Shown: positions 50,931 to 60,573 of the stretch, one piece after another
Position numbering within the stretch: position 1 is the first letter of the stretch
Layout of the letters: each line of letters starts with the position of its first letter
Assembly (NCBI GenBank): GCA_039030075.1
Contig: JBCCEW010000009.1
Location: 154,625 to 218,624, forward strand
Direction: 5' to 3'
Source of the DNA: Myxococcota bacterium
GTDB taxonomy: Bacteria; Myxococcota_A; UBA9160; SMWR01
Length of the DNA stretch: 64,000 nt
Position numbers and translations under genes: made by a program
The notes under the pieces: model-generated
The model's input: the letters and a program-made list of their open reading frames with translations, nothing else
What the model was told of the DNA's origin: nothing
Database searches by the model: none

Positions 50931-53900
50931 TCAGGCCTCGTCGCTCTCGGGCGGATCGCCGCGGAGTTCGTTCCAGGCGTCGGCGGCGCGGCGCCGGTAG
51001 GCGTCGATCCGCTCGATCTTCAGGTCCTCGAACCCCCGGATCTGCTCGGGCAGGCTTGCGAAGGCCACGAGCTCCGCGTGGTTCCCCGGCCGCAAGAGCG
51101 GTAGGGCGGCCTCGATCCGCTCGACGTACTCGGGCGGGAGCTCTCGTTCCAGGCGCCGGACCTCGGCCCAGCGGAAGGGGTCGAGCCAGCTGCCGCGCAG
51201 CGGTTTCGCCGCGGCGAGCAGGGCCATGAAGGCCCGCGCCCAGCTCCCGAAGCGGAGCTTGCGCTGCAAACCGAATGCGCGCAGCAGCGGCGGGTGCAGA
51301 TGCCAGTGCAGCCGTGCTCCACGTCCCCGCACCCGGTCCGCGGGAGCCAGACCCTCCGGGTCGCGCATCAGGCGCGCGACCTCGTACTCGTCCTTGTACG
51401 CGGTGAGCTTGTAGAGATTCGCTGCGACGGCCAGGGTCAGCTCGTCGCGCGTGCCGGGCAGGCGGGCCTCGGCCTCGGCGACCTGCTCGACGACGTCGAG
51501 CCACCGCTCGGCGGTGCGGACGTTCTGCCAGGCGATCAGCTCCGCCGCGTAGCGGCGGAGCGCCAAGCTGCGGGTCTCCGTCAGACCGAGCGCCGCCACG
51601 CGCGCCTCGACGGCCGCGGGCAGCACCGGGGCGATGGGCGACGCGCTCGCCGTGGCTGCACACGCTTCCTCGATCGCCGCCGGGTTCGCGACCTGGGCGC
51701 GGCCCCAGCGGAAGGCGGCGAGGTTCTGGTCGACGGACACGCCGTTCAGATCGATCGCCTCTTCGATGCGCGCGGGTGAGATCGGCAGACACCCGGCCTG
51801 GACGGCCATGCCGACGACGAACAGGTTCGCCGTCGTCGCGCCTCCGAACAGGGCCCGGGCGATGCCGGCGGCATCCGCCCAGAAATGGGCATCGGCGCGC
51901 GTCACTTCCGACAGCCGCTCGGCCAGCGCGTCGGCGGTGGGGAGCCCGGGCTCGGGGTGGGTGATCATCTCGCCGGTGGGTGTGGGCGAGGTGGATCCGA
52001 CGACGGTGGTCTTCTCGGGGCTCGCGGTGAGCAGCCCTTTTTCCGAGGCCGCCACCAGCCCGTCGAAGGCCAGCAGGAGGTCGGCCTGACCTTCGCCCAG
52101 TCGATTGGTGTGGGTGGGAGCGCCCCGCGAGAGGCGCAGGTCACTCACCACCGGGCCGGCCTTCTGGGAAAGTCCGATCTGGTCGAGCCCCCGCACCTGG
52201 AACCCATCCAGCATGGCGGCTGTTCCGAGCACCTGGGACACGGTCACGACGCCAGTGCCGCCGATGCCCGTGATGCGCGCGGCGAAATCGTCGGCGGGGA
52301 CCCGAAGCTCCGGGTCGGGGAGCGGTGCCGGCGGGGCGGGCGGTGCGCTCGCGACCTCGCTCGGGTCGGCGCGGAACCAGCGATGCCAGAAGCGCTCCGG
52401 CCGGGAGGTCACCGTCATGAACGACGGGCAGTCGCCTTCGAGGCAGGAGTAGTCGAGGTTACAGCTCGTCTGCTCGATCTCGGTCTTGCGGCCGAAGAAG
52501 GTCTCGACCGGTTGCACCGACAGGCAGTTGCTGACCCGCCCGCAGTCTCCGCAGCCTTCACAGACCCGTGGATTGATGACGACGCGTTGCTTCGGGGTCG
52601 GGAGCCGGCCGCGCTTCCGCGCCCGTCGCGTCTCGGCGGCACAGGCCTGGTCGTGGATCAGCACGGTGACGCCGGGAACGCGCGCCAGACGCTCCTGCAC
52701 CTCGAGGAGCCGCGCTCGCGGGAAGACCTCGACGTCCGGGGGAAGCACGACGGCGTCGTAGCGGTCGGGTTCGTCCGCGGTGATCCAGACCTTCGCGACC
52801 CCTTGTTCGAGGAGGATCCGGGTGACTGCCGGCACGTCGAGCTGACCCTGGGGGTCCTGCCCGCCGGTCATCGCGACCGTGCCGTTGAAGAGCAGCTTGT
52901 AGGTGACGTTGACCCTGGCGGCGACGGCGGCCTGGATCGCGAGCTGTCCCGAATGGAAGAAGGTGCCGTCGCCGAGGTTCTGGATGAAGTGTTCGCGTTC
53001 GACGAAATCGGACATGCCGATCCACTGGGTGCCCTCGTTCCCCATGCAGGCGACGCCGGCGATCTCGCCCACGCGCTTCTCGTCCATCAGGAGCGTCATG
53101 GTGTGGCAACCGATGCCGGCGCCGACGAGCGCGCCGTCGGGCACGACGGTGCTGCGGTTGTGGGGACAGCCGGAACAGAAGAACGGGGTGCGCTGCGCTT
53201 GCAGGACCGGGAGTTCGGGGGAGGGTGCGAACTCGGGGCGGTCGAGCCTGTGGCCGACGCGTGACTCGAGACGCGTCCAGAGGATCGGAGCGAGCACGTC
53301 TGCATCGAGGGCGCCGTGTCCCGGGAGCAGTGCGGCGCCGTCTTCGTCGGTCTTGCCCACGACGGCCGGGCGTCCGGGCAGCGCGTAGAGCGCGTCCTTC
53401 ACGAGTGACTCGAGGTTCGGCTGCTTCTCCTCGATGACGAAGACTTCGTGGAGGTCGCGCGAGAACCTCCGCACGGTCTCGGGATTGAAGGGAAGCGGCA
53501 TCCCCATCTTGAGCAGGCGAATCCCGCAGGCCTCGATGTCGGCGTGGCTCTCGAGGCCGAGGCGCCCAAAGGCCTCGCGCACTTCGCGGTACGTGATCCC
53601 CGAAGCGACGATGCCGAGCCAGGCTTCCTTCGGGTCGACGGTGACGCGGTTCAGATGATTGTCCGACGCGTACTGCTTCGCGAGCTCGTAGCGCACCTCG
53701 GTGATCTCGCGTTCGAGGTCGAGGGTGTGCGGGGTGAGCAGGCGGCCGTCCGGGCGGTGGAGGTAGGGACGACCGTTCCAGGTGGGCAGGACCGGAACGA
53801 TGCGTTCGGGGTGCAGCTCGACGCTCGCCGTGGCGTCGGCGACATCGGCCACGATCTTCAGCGCCGACCAGAGCCCGGTCAGTCGCGAGAGCGCGATGGC

Positions 53901-54458
53901 GTGTCGGCCCAGGTCGAGCGCCTCGGCCGGGTCGCCCGGGTAGAGCAGGGGCACGTGCATGCCGGCCAGGATTCCGGCCGACGACGAGGGCAGGGTCGAA
54001 CTCTTCGCGGACGGGTCGTCGCCGACGATCGCGACGGCCCCGCCGTACATCGAGGTTCCGGCGTAGACCGCGTGGCGCAGCGCGTCCGAGGCACGATCGA
54101 CGCCCGGCGCTTTTCCGTACCAGAGTCCGACGATGCCGTCGTAGCGGCAGTCGGGTTGGATCGCGGCGAGCTGCGATCCCATCACGGCGCTGGCCGCGTA
54201 CTCCTCGTTCATGGCCGGGCGGCACCGCACGGGGAGGTCGGGGGCCAGGGCGGCTGCCCGGGCGGCCGCGCCGTCGTAGCCGCCCAGCGGGGATCCGGGA
54301 TAGCCCGTGATGAGCGCGGCGGTGGTGAGTCCCGCGCGGCGGTCCGCGCGCAGCTGCTCGAGGGGCAAGCGGGCCAGGGCCTGGATACCCGTGAGGAAGA
54401 CCGTGCCTTCGTCTGCGAGATAGCGGTCTTCGAGCCGATACTTGCCGTTGGCCGACAT
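50931..54458 (-). CDS. Indolepyruvate:ferredoxin oxidoreductase family protein, fused alpha/gamma chains
   Basis: 1175 residues, the single-chain form of this family. The N-terminal pyrimidine-binding part (TALITGYPGSPLGGYD ... AMNEEYAASAVMGSQLA) leads to the TPP-binding motif NLGDGTFFHSGQLAIQ near residue 495 and NGTVAMTGGQ. A ferredoxin-like segment near 625-665 has RVCEGCGDCG and CNLDYSCLEGDCPSF cysteines for Fe-S clusters. The gamma domain begins ITGIGGTGVVTVSQVLGTAA. The enzyme oxidatively decarboxylates aryl or branched 2-oxoacids to acyl-CoA using ferredoxin. It sits next to a CoA-transferase gene on the same strand, which fits acyl-CoA metabolism. It lies 182 bp upstream of the REC-GGDEF-EAL gene. 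Confidence 0.92.
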   Translation of the reverse strand: MSANGKYRLEDRYLADEGTVFLTGIQALARLPLEQLRADRRAGLTTAALITGYPGSPLGGYDGAAARAAALAPDLPVRCRPAMNEEYAASAVMGSQLAAIQPDCRYDGIVGLWYGKAPGVDRASDALRHAVYAGTSMYGGAVAIVGDDPSAKSSTLPSSSAGILAGMHVPLLYPGDPAEALDLGRHAIALSRLTGLWSALKIVADVADATASVELHPERIVPVLPTWNGRPYLHRPDGRLLTPHTLDLEREITEVRYELAKQYASDNHLNRVTVDPKEAWLGIVASGITYREVREAFGRLGLESHADIEACGIRLLKMGMPLPFNPETVRRFSRDLHEVFVIEEKQPNLESLVKDALYALPGRPAVVGKTDEDGAALLPGHGALDADVLAPILWTRLESRVGHRLDRPEFAPSPELPVLQAQRTPFFCSGCPHNRSTVVPDGALVGAGIGCHTMTLLMDEKRVGEIAGVACMGNEGTQWIGMSDFVEREHFIQNLGDGTFFHSGQLAIQAAVAARVNVTYKLLFNGTVAMTGGQDPQGQLDVPAVTRILLEQGVAKVWITADEPDRYDAVVLPPDVEVFPRARLLEVQERLARVPGVTVLIHDQACAAETRRARKRGRLPTPKQRVVINPRVCEGCGDCGRVSNCLSVQPVETFFGRKTEIEQTSCNLDYSCLEGDCPSFMTVTSRPERFWHRWFRADPSEVASAPPAPPAPLPDPELRVPADDFAARITGIGGTGVVTVSQVLGTAAMLDGFQVRGLDQIGLSQKAGPVVSDLRLSRGAPTHTNRLGEGQADLLLAFDGLVAASEKGLLTASPEKTTVVGSTSPTPTGEMITHPEPGLPTADALAERLSEVTRADAHFWADAAGIARALFGGATTANLFVVGMAVQAGCLPISPARIEEAIDLNGVSVDQNLAAFRWGRAQVANPAAIEEACAATASASPIAPVLPAAVEARVAALGLTETRSLALRRYAAELIAWQNVRTAERWLDVVEQVAEAEARLPGTRDELTLAVAANLYKLTAYKDEYEVARLMRDPEGLAPADRVRGRGARLHWHLHPPLLRAFGLQRKLRFGSWARAFMALLAAAKPLRGSWLDPFRWAEVRRLERELPPEYVERIEAALPLLRPGNHAELVAFASLPEQIRGFEDLKIERIDAYRRRAADAWNELRGDPPESDEA

Positions 54459-54581
54459 GCGGCCCCCCTGCGCTGCGGTGGTTCCGGGCTGTTCCTCCTA
54501 GCGGCGTCCCGAGCAATGGCTTGAGCCCGCCGAACCCCTGCTGGCAGAGCCTATCTCACCGGCGCGCGCCCTGGGGGCGGG

Positions 54582-56969
54582 TCAGACCCAGGCCGGCTTG
54601 CGGCCGATCAGCCCCGCTTCCTCCCAGGCATCCACGGTTTCGCGATCGAAACCGAGCTCGCCTTCGAGGACCTCGCGGTTGTGCTCGCCGAGCGTCGGCG
54701 GCGGCGTACTCGGCCCGTCACCGGCAACCCCGACATAGGGGAGGCCGGGGTAGCGCGAGCGGCCGGTCTCGACATGGTCGATCTCCGCGAAGAACCCGCG
54801 GTCGGTGAGCTGCGGATGCGGCGACACCCGGTGTCCGTTCACCAGGTGTTGGGCCGGGACGCTCGCGGCGAGGACGCGCGCTTCGGCGTCGGCGACCGGG
54901 AGTTCCGCGAAGAGCGCCGCAAGTCGGGCGTCGATCGCGTCGTGGTGGGTGTGGCGAGCCGCGGCCGTGTTCCAGGCGGGGTCGGCGAGGCCGGCGTCCG
55001 GGAAGGCGGAGCCCAGCGCGCGCCATTGATCGTCGTTCTCGACGGCCAGCACCAGGTACTCCCCCTGCTGGCAGCGATACGCCCCTTGCGGCGCGGCATC
55101 CGGGCCGCGATTCCCTTCCGAAGTCAGAGACGCGCCGTAGGCCGAGTGCTCCAACACCTGTTCCGCGGCAAGGTTGAGGCCCGGTTCGACCAGCGGCACC
55201 TCGATCTGCTGTCCCTCGCCCGTCTGCTCGCGCTGCGCCAACGCGGCGAGCAGGGCGGTCACCGTGTGGAGCGAACCGATCGGGTCGCAGACGTTCGGGG
55301 TGAGGGGAAGGTCGGCGTAGCCCGCGCGCCAGGCGATCCCACAGGCCTGCTCCACGTTCATCGCGAAGCCGGTGCGGTCGCGCCACGGGCCGTCGAGCCC
55401 CCAGGCGGGCATGCGCACCAGGATCAGACGCGGGTTCCAGGCGTGGAGCTTTTCCCAGCTGAGATCGAAGTGCTCGAGCACGCGGGGAGAGAAGTTCTCG
55501 ATCAGCACGTCGGCGCGTTCGACGAGTGCCCGGAGGGCGGGCTGCGACTCGGCCGCGTCCAGGCGCAGGGTGATGCCTCGCTTTCCCGTGTTGGTGCCGT
55601 GAAAGATCGATCCGGCCTCCCACGGCGTGCAGCCGGGCTTCGTGTTGACGAAGCGCATGCCGTCCGGGCGCTGGATGGACTCGACCTTCACCACGTCCGC
55701 GCCGAGCTGGGACAGCACCCGGGTCGCAAACGGTCCAGCCCAGAACGCCGTGAGGTCCACGACGCGCAGCCCTTCGAGCGAGGTTGCGTCGGAAGGCGCC
55801 GCCGGTGCGCCGTTGCCCGCTTCCTCGGGCCAGGCCAGCGCGTGCTCGCCCAGCGACGGAGCCGGTCGGGGCGCCGGGTCGGGCACCGACGAGAGATGGA
55901 TGGGGGACCGCGGCTGCAGAAAACCGTGGGGGTTGTCGACGAAGACGCCGCGTTTCGCGAAGTGGTCGACCCGCAGCAGGCGCTCGGCGTCACAGACCGG
56001 CGCCGACGGCAGCCGCAGGAGATTCGCCTGCTCGAGGATCTCCTCCACGCTGCGCGCGCGGGTCCAGGCGTGGATGACGCCGTGGATGAACTCGAGGTTC
56101 TTCATGCGCAGGTCCGCACTCAGGTTCTTCTCGTCCAAGCCGAGTTCGGGCTGCTCGATCATCAGGCAGAAGTCCTGCCACTGCTGGCTGGTGATCGCCG
56201 ACAGGCCCACCCACCCATCGGACGCGGGCTCGATGGCCGGGGTGTCGAGGTACTGGGGCTGGAGGCCTTCCACGAACTGGCTGTGCAGGTCTGCGAAGGT
56301 CGTCGTGCACAGCAACATGCCTTCGAACATCGAGACGTCGACGTGGCGTCCCTCTCCGGTGTGCCGCGCACCGTGCAGTGCGGCGAGGGCGCCGACCGCC
56401 GCGAACGAAGCCGCGATGTAGTCGCCGAGTCGTCCGCCGGCACCGATCGGACCTCGCTCGGGGGTGCCACGACGTCCGGTGAAGCCGGTCGCCGCGAGCA
56501 GCGTCCACTCGTTCGCCGGCCGCTCGGCGTACGGTCCCTGGCGGCCCCAGGGCGACACCGAGACGACCGAGAGGCGCGGGTTGGCCTCGCGGAGTTCCGC
56601 GACGGAAGCGAGTCGGCGCTCCAGGGATCCCGGCGGACCGTTCTCGAAGAGCAGGTCCGCGTTTCTCGCCAGGGCGAGTAGCGCTTCGCGCTGCCCGGCT
56701 CCGCAGGATGCTCCGCGCTTGCCTCCGTTCAGGAACCGAAACAGGGCGCTGTCCTCGCCGTCCGGCAGGTCCTGACGCGAGGCGGTCCGGCGGCGCAGCG
56801 GGTCCGGTGCCTCGGGATCCTCGACCTTGAGGACCGTGGCGCCGAGATCCGCCAGGAGCTTCGTCGCGTAGGGGCCGCTGATCTCCTGGGAGAGATCGAG
56901 CACCCGGACGCCGCGGAAGGGGCGGTGCAGCGGGTCCGCGTGGGCGTCTCGTTCTTGGGCTCCAGCCAT
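54582..56969 (-). CDS. CoA-transferase family III (CaiB/BaiF), tandem-domain protein
   Basis: 795 residues composed of two full class III CoA-transferase domains (about 15-395 and 405-795). Domain 1 has VLDLSQEISGPYATKLLADLGATVLKVE and the catalytic Asp region GRLGDYIAAS; domain 2 has VVDLTAFWAGPFATRVLSQLGADVVKVE, HGTNTGKRGITL and NVCDPIGSLHTV with the equivalent Asp. Most members are ~400 residues and dimerise as interlocked rings, so the fusion provides a built-in dimer. They move CoA between carboxylic acids in degradation of carnitine, bile acids or aromatics. GAGGAG precedes the ATG. Confidence 0.9.
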   Translation of the reverse strand: MAGAQERDAHADPLHRPFRGVRVLDLSQEISGPYATKLLADLGATVLKVEDPEAPDPLRRRTASRQDLPDGEDSALFRFLNGGKRGASCGAGQREALLALARNADLLFENGPPGSLERRLASVAELREANPRLSVVSVSPWGRQGPYAERPANEWTLLAATGFTGRRGTPERGPIGAGGRLGDYIAASFAAVGALAALHGARHTGEGRHVDVSMFEGMLLCTTTFADLHSQFVEGLQPQYLDTPAIEPASDGWVGLSAITSQQWQDFCLMIEQPELGLDEKNLSADLRMKNLEFIHGVIHAWTRARSVEEILEQANLLRLPSAPVCDAERLLRVDHFAKRGVFVDNPHGFLQPRSPIHLSSVPDPAPRPAPSLGEHALAWPEEAGNGAPAAPSDATSLEGLRVVDLTAFWAGPFATRVLSQLGADVVKVESIQRPDGMRFVNTKPGCTPWEAGSIFHGTNTGKRGITLRLDAAESQPALRALVERADVLIENFSPRVLEHFDLSWEKLHAWNPRLILVRMPAWGLDGPWRDRTGFAMNVEQACGIAWRAGYADLPLTPNVCDPIGSLHTVTALLAALAQREQTGEGQQIEVPLVEPGLNLAAEQVLEHSAYGASLTSEGNRGPDAAPQGAYRCQQGEYLVLAVENDDQWRALGSAFPDAGLADPAWNTAAARHTHHDAIDARLAALFAELPVADAEARVLAASVPAQHLVNGHRVSPHPQLTDRGFFAEIDHVETGRSRYPGLPYVGVAGDGPSTPPPTLGEHNREVLEGELGFDRETVDAWEEAGLIGRKPAWV

Positions 56970-57076
56970 GGTTCTCCTCACCGACGGGGGACGGGCGCAT
57001 TCTCGGTGCGCACTGCCGGCGAGGCAAGCCATTCCGAACCGGTGTGCGGGCGCGCGCCCCGGCCCCCGGGCGTGCG

Positions 57077-58759
57077 CTACTCGATCGAGATGCGGATCGG
57101 GAACTCGAAGGTCCGCTCGATCGCCTCGCCGTCCTCGTAGGTCTGGCTGAACTGCCAACCCCGCACCTGCCGCAGCACGACCGGGGAGAAGCGGGTCGGG
57201 AGTCCCGAGTCCAGGACTTCGGCGCGCACCACGTTGCCCGAGGTCGCGAGGCCGATGCGCAGCCGCATCTCGCCGGTCACCGGCCGTCGGCGCAGTCGCG
57301 GCGGGAAATCGAGCACCGGCTGGCCGAGCAGACGCGGTCGCGGGTGGGGCTTCAGCGCGGCGATCTCCCGCGCGGCGCGCTGGGTGGCCAGCTCCGACGC
57401 GGTGGCGCGATCCCGTTCCCGGGAGCGCCAATGCAAGCGTTCGACGCGCGCCGGGTGGCAGGTGCCTTCGAAGCAGAAGAGACGGGCGAGCGCGGCACCG
57501 GCGACCTGCGCGGCGCTCGACATTCCTTCCTCGTTCACCACGACCGCCGAGATCGCGAGGCGCGGCGCTTCGGCCGGAGCCAAGCCGATGAACCACTGGT
57601 AGCGACCTTCCGGCTCGGTGCCGCGCAGGGTGCCGGTCTTCCCCGCGACGGCGATGTCGCCGAGCAGGGGTACGCCCTCCTCGTCGCGAAACGCGCTCTT
57701 CGCGGTGCCGCGTGCAGTGACGTCGATCATCCACTGGCGCAGGGAGTGCGCGACGGGCTCGGGCCAGACCGACTCCGGCGCAGGGTGGGGCGGATTCGCG
57801 AGCAGCTGTCCGCGCGCGTCACGGACGCGCGCCACCCAGTAGGGCTGGACGAGGTTGCCACTCGCGAAGAGTGCCGCGAGGCGCGCCGCCGCCATCGGAG
57901 AGACGAAGGAGCCGCCGAGCCCCGATCCGAGGTAGCCGAGCGCGAGGTCGTCTTCGATCTCTTCGACCCGACCGGGCAGGTGATGCGCGGCCGGCGGTTC
58001 GAAGAGGCCCGCGACTTCCATCTCGCGGACCAGCTTCTTCTCGCCGAGATCGTGGACAGCCAGGCGCGCGAAGCACTGGTTGTTCGAGATCGCGAGGGAG
58101 TCGGCGAGCGAGTCGAGGCGTCCGCCCGTCTCGGGAGGTTCGAGCTGTTCCTCTTCGACGATCCAGGGGTTGCCATCCCAGCGACAGTTCCGCTTCGCGG
58201 CTCTGGGGGCGTGCTGCAGGACGGCAGCCGCGGTCACCACCTTCATGAGCGACGCGGTCGGGTAGGTACCGGTCGCGGGAAATACGGTGGGGTCGGTCGA
58301 GACGTAGGAAAACACCTCGCCGGTGTGGGGATCCATCAGGATCACGTGCCCCAGCGTGACCTCTTTCTCGGCGAGCACCGCGCGCATCTCGGCGTCGATG
58401 GTCGGATCGACGGTGTATTCGATTTCGTAGGGTGCGCCGCCACCCGGTGCGGTCACCGGGAGCTGTTCGATCAGTCGCGGACCGTAGGTCCCGCGTTCCT
58501 CGCGCAGGATCACGGTGCCTTCCGGCGGGCGCACGCCCGGGGGCAGGTGACCCAGGGCCGCCGCCAGGGCCATGGTGGTCACGGGCCCGGCCGAGACGGG
58601 CGGAGTGCCGTCGCCAACCAGGGCGGCGAGCTGGGTCGGCTCGGGCTCGTCGGCCTGCGCAGCGACGGCCAGGAGGACCGCCGCCAGCGCGAGCGCAGCG
58701 CACCGGCGGCCGAGGAGGCGCAGCGAGCAGGGAGCGGCATGGGCAGGCGAGTACGGCAT
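57077..58759 (-). CDS. Penicillin-binding transpeptidase with TonB-like C-terminal domain
   Basis: About 560 residues. An N-terminal signal or anchor (LALAAVLLAVAAQA) is followed by a PBP transpeptidase domain: SxxK in TASLMKVV (about residue 169), SxN in AISNNQC and KTG in VAGKTGTLRG (about 373). Motifs and order fit class D/PBP2-like enzymes. The C-terminal 75 residues (RLRIGLATSGNVVRAEVLDSG ... VLRQVRGWQFSQ) match a TonB/AgmX-type domain, an uncommon fusion for a PBP. It probably crosslinks peptidoglycan under special conditions. The start is uncertain: ATG 58759 lacks a clear Shine-Dalgarno site. Confidence 0.82.
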   Translation of the reverse strand: MPYSPAHAAPCSLRLLGRRCAALALAAVLLAVAAQADEPEPTQLAALVGDGTPPVSAGPVTTMALAAALGHLPPGVRPPEGTVILREERGTYGPRLIEQLPVTAPGGGAPYEIEYTVDPTIDAEMRAVLAEKEVTLGHVILMDPHTGEVFSYVSTDPTVFPATGTYPTASLMKVVTAAAVLQHAPRAAKRNCRWDGNPWIVEEEQLEPPETGGRLDSLADSLAISNNQCFARLAVHDLGEKKLVREMEVAGLFEPPAAHHLPGRVEEIEDDLALGYLGSGLGGSFVSPMAAARLAALFASGNLVQPYWVARVRDARGQLLANPPHPAPESVWPEPVAHSLRQWMIDVTARGTAKSAFRDEEGVPLLGDIAVAGKTGTLRGTEPEGRYQWFIGLAPAEAPRLAISAVVVNEEGMSSAAQVAGAALARLFCFEGTCHPARVERLHWRSRERDRATASELATQRAAREIAALKPHPRPRLLGQPVLDFPPRLRRRPVTGEMRLRIGLATSGNVVRAEVLDSGLPTRFSPVVLRQVRGWQFSQTYEDGEAIERTFEFPIRISIE

Positions 58760-59032
58760 GAACGATCGGGAGCGGACGTCGGGTCCGCGGGAGCATCGGG
58801 AGCCGCTCGAACGAGGGCCCACCCAGGAGGGATCCGCGCTCCCATTCTAGCTCCCGCGCCGCGAGTTCCGGTGTCCTTCCTGTGACATCCGGGTTTCCCC
58901 ACGGGGACCGGGTGCGCCGCTCTCCTGCAGGCCTTTCCCGGCGTTGCCCGGCCCGGGGTTCCGTGGGAGGCTTGCGCCCTCACCGTGACCCCGGCGCTCC
59001 CCCAGCGCGGGTTCGCCCACTGGAGACCCCCC

Positions 59033-59674
59033 GTGAACCTCGCCGACATGCTTCTCAACCAGAACCAAGGTGCCATCGTCCAGCAGCTGGCAGGCCAGCT
59101 CGGCATCGGTGAAGACCAGGCGCGCTCGGCCGCGGCCGCCGTCCTGCCGACCCTCGCGCGCGGCATGCAGCGCAATGCCCAGTCGCAAGGGGGGCTCGAC
59201 GCGCTGTTGGGGGCACTGCAGAAGGGCAACCACGAGCAGTACTACGACCAGCCCGAGACACTGGGGCGCCCCGACACGATTGCCGACGGCAACGCCATTC
59301 TGGGTCACCTGCTCGGCAGCAAGGACGTCAGCCGCAACGTGGCGGGTCACGCCAGCCAGCAGACCGGTGTCGACTCGTCGCTGATCAAGCAGATGCTCCC
59401 GATGCTGGCGGCGGCCGTGATGGGCGCGATGGGAAAGCAGACGCAGGGCGGCGGGGGACTGCTCGGCCAGCTCGCACAGGGGCTCGGCGGCGCCACCGGC
59501 GGGAGCAGCGGTGGCGGGTTGGGCGACGTGCTGGGCGCCGCGCTCGGCGGCGGTGGCTCCCGCGGCGGCAGCTCGGGGTCGCCGGGACTCGACATGCTCT
59601 CGAGCTTTCTCGATGCCGACAAGGACGGCTCGATGGCCGACGACCTGTTGGGGATGGCCCAGAAGTTCTTCTAG
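59033..59674 (+). CDS. DUF937 family protein
   Basis: 213 residues. The DUF937 core includes GAIVQQLAGQLGIGEDQARSAAAAVLPTLARGMQRNAQ, ALQKGNHEQYYDQPE, GNAILGHLLGSKDVSRNVAGHASQQTGVDSSLIKQMLPMLAAAVMGAM. The C-terminal third is a Gly/Ser-rich linker ending in DMLSSFLDADKDGSMADDLLGMAQKFF, with an EF-hand-like DADKDGS motif. The family is widespread, cytoplasmic and of unknown function. GTG 59033 has GGAG upstream. Its stop shares CTAG with the convergent acyltransferase gene. Confidence 0.88.
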   Translation: MNLADMLLNQNQGAIVQQLAGQLGIGEDQARSAAAAVLPTLARGMQRNAQSQGGLDALLGALQKGNHEQYYDQPETLGRPDTIADGNAILGHLLGSKDVSRNVAGHASQQTGVDSSLIKQMLPMLAAAVMGAMGKQTQGGGGLLGQLAQGLGGATGGSSGGGLGDVLGAALGGGGSRGGSSGSPGLDMLSSFLDADKDGSMADDLLGMAQKFF

Positions 59675-60573
59675 GCCGGGGTCGCCTCGCCTCGCGTGAC
59701 TTCCTTGCCCCAGCGGCGGTGCAGCCACAGGTACTGCTCCGGCGCTTCGAGGATCATCTCGCCCATGACGTCGCAGAGTTGCTGCGTCACGGCGCGGATG
59801 TCCTCCTTGCGCTTGCCCGTCGGTGTGTAGGGCGGCAGGAAGCGGACTTCGGCGTCGTGCCGGCGCGGGTCATCGCGTCGTCGGCGGTCGATCGCGATCG
59901 CCAGCGGTGCGCCGGTCACGAGGTGGAGCACCGCCGGTCCCTGGAAGGTGACCGCCGGCTTCCCGAGGAAGTTCACGGTCACGCCGCGCCGCGCGTTCTG
60001 ATCGGGGAGCAGGGCGACCGTCTTGCCCTCGTCGAGCAGGTCGAACATCTCGTGGAACGACTCCTCGCCCTTCAAGAGGACGCGGAGCCCGACGCGCTCG
60101 CGGCTGGCGACCAGCAGCTCGTTGAAGCGCGGGCTCTTCACCGGGGTCATCATCGCGTGGAGTTCCACGCCCAGGTGGGCGGCGCCGCAGCCGGCCCGGT
60201 CGAAGCTCCCCGCGTGCGGGATGCACAGGATCAGCGGCTCGCCGGCCTTCTGCATGGCGCGGACCCGCTCGGCCTGCGGGATCTCGACGAGCCCGCGCAC
60301 TTCTTCCGGCGCATGGAGACCCCGCGCGACTTCGACCACGTTCATCGCGAACTGGCGATAGGACTCGGCGGCGATCTCGCGACGTTCGGCTTCGGTCGTG
60401 CGATCGCCCAGCACATGGGCGAGGTTCGCGAGCACCACCCGGCGTCGCAGCCGCAGGACGTGGTAGCAGACGTCGCCGACGAAGCGGCCGAGGGCGAGGG
60501 CGCGTTCGAGCGGAAGCGCCACCAACCCGCGGATGCCGACGCGGGCGATGGTCACGGCCAGGGCGTCGATCAC
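59671..60573 (-). CDS. LpxL/HtrB-like lysophospholipid/lipid A acyltransferase
   Basis: 300 residues. The HX4D acyltransferase motif is HAGSFD in ILCIPHAGSFDRAG, followed by PVKSPRFNELL, LLPDQNARRGVTVNFLGKPAVTFQGPA and LWLHRRWG. This is the LpxL/LpxM family, which transfers acyl chains from acyl-ACP to lipid A or related lipids at the inner membrane. The GTG start overlaps the SDR stop (GTGA). In this operon the acyl-ACP substrate is likely made by the upstream KS, AT, ACP and SDR. Confidence 0.9.
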   Translation of the reverse strand: MIDALAVTIARVGIRGLVALPLERALALGRFVGDVCYHVLRLRRRVVLANLAHVLGDRTTEAERREIAAESYRQFAMNVVEVARGLHAPEEVRGLVEIPQAERVRAMQKAGEPLILCIPHAGSFDRAGCGAAHLGVELHAMMTPVKSPRFNELLVASRERVGLRVLLKGEESFHEMFDLLDEGKTVALLPDQNARRGVTVNFLGKPAVTFQGPAVLHLVTGAPLAIAIDRRRRDDPRRHDAEVRFLPPYTPTGKRKEDIRAVTQQLCDVMGEMILEAPEQYLWLHRRWGKEVTRGEATPA

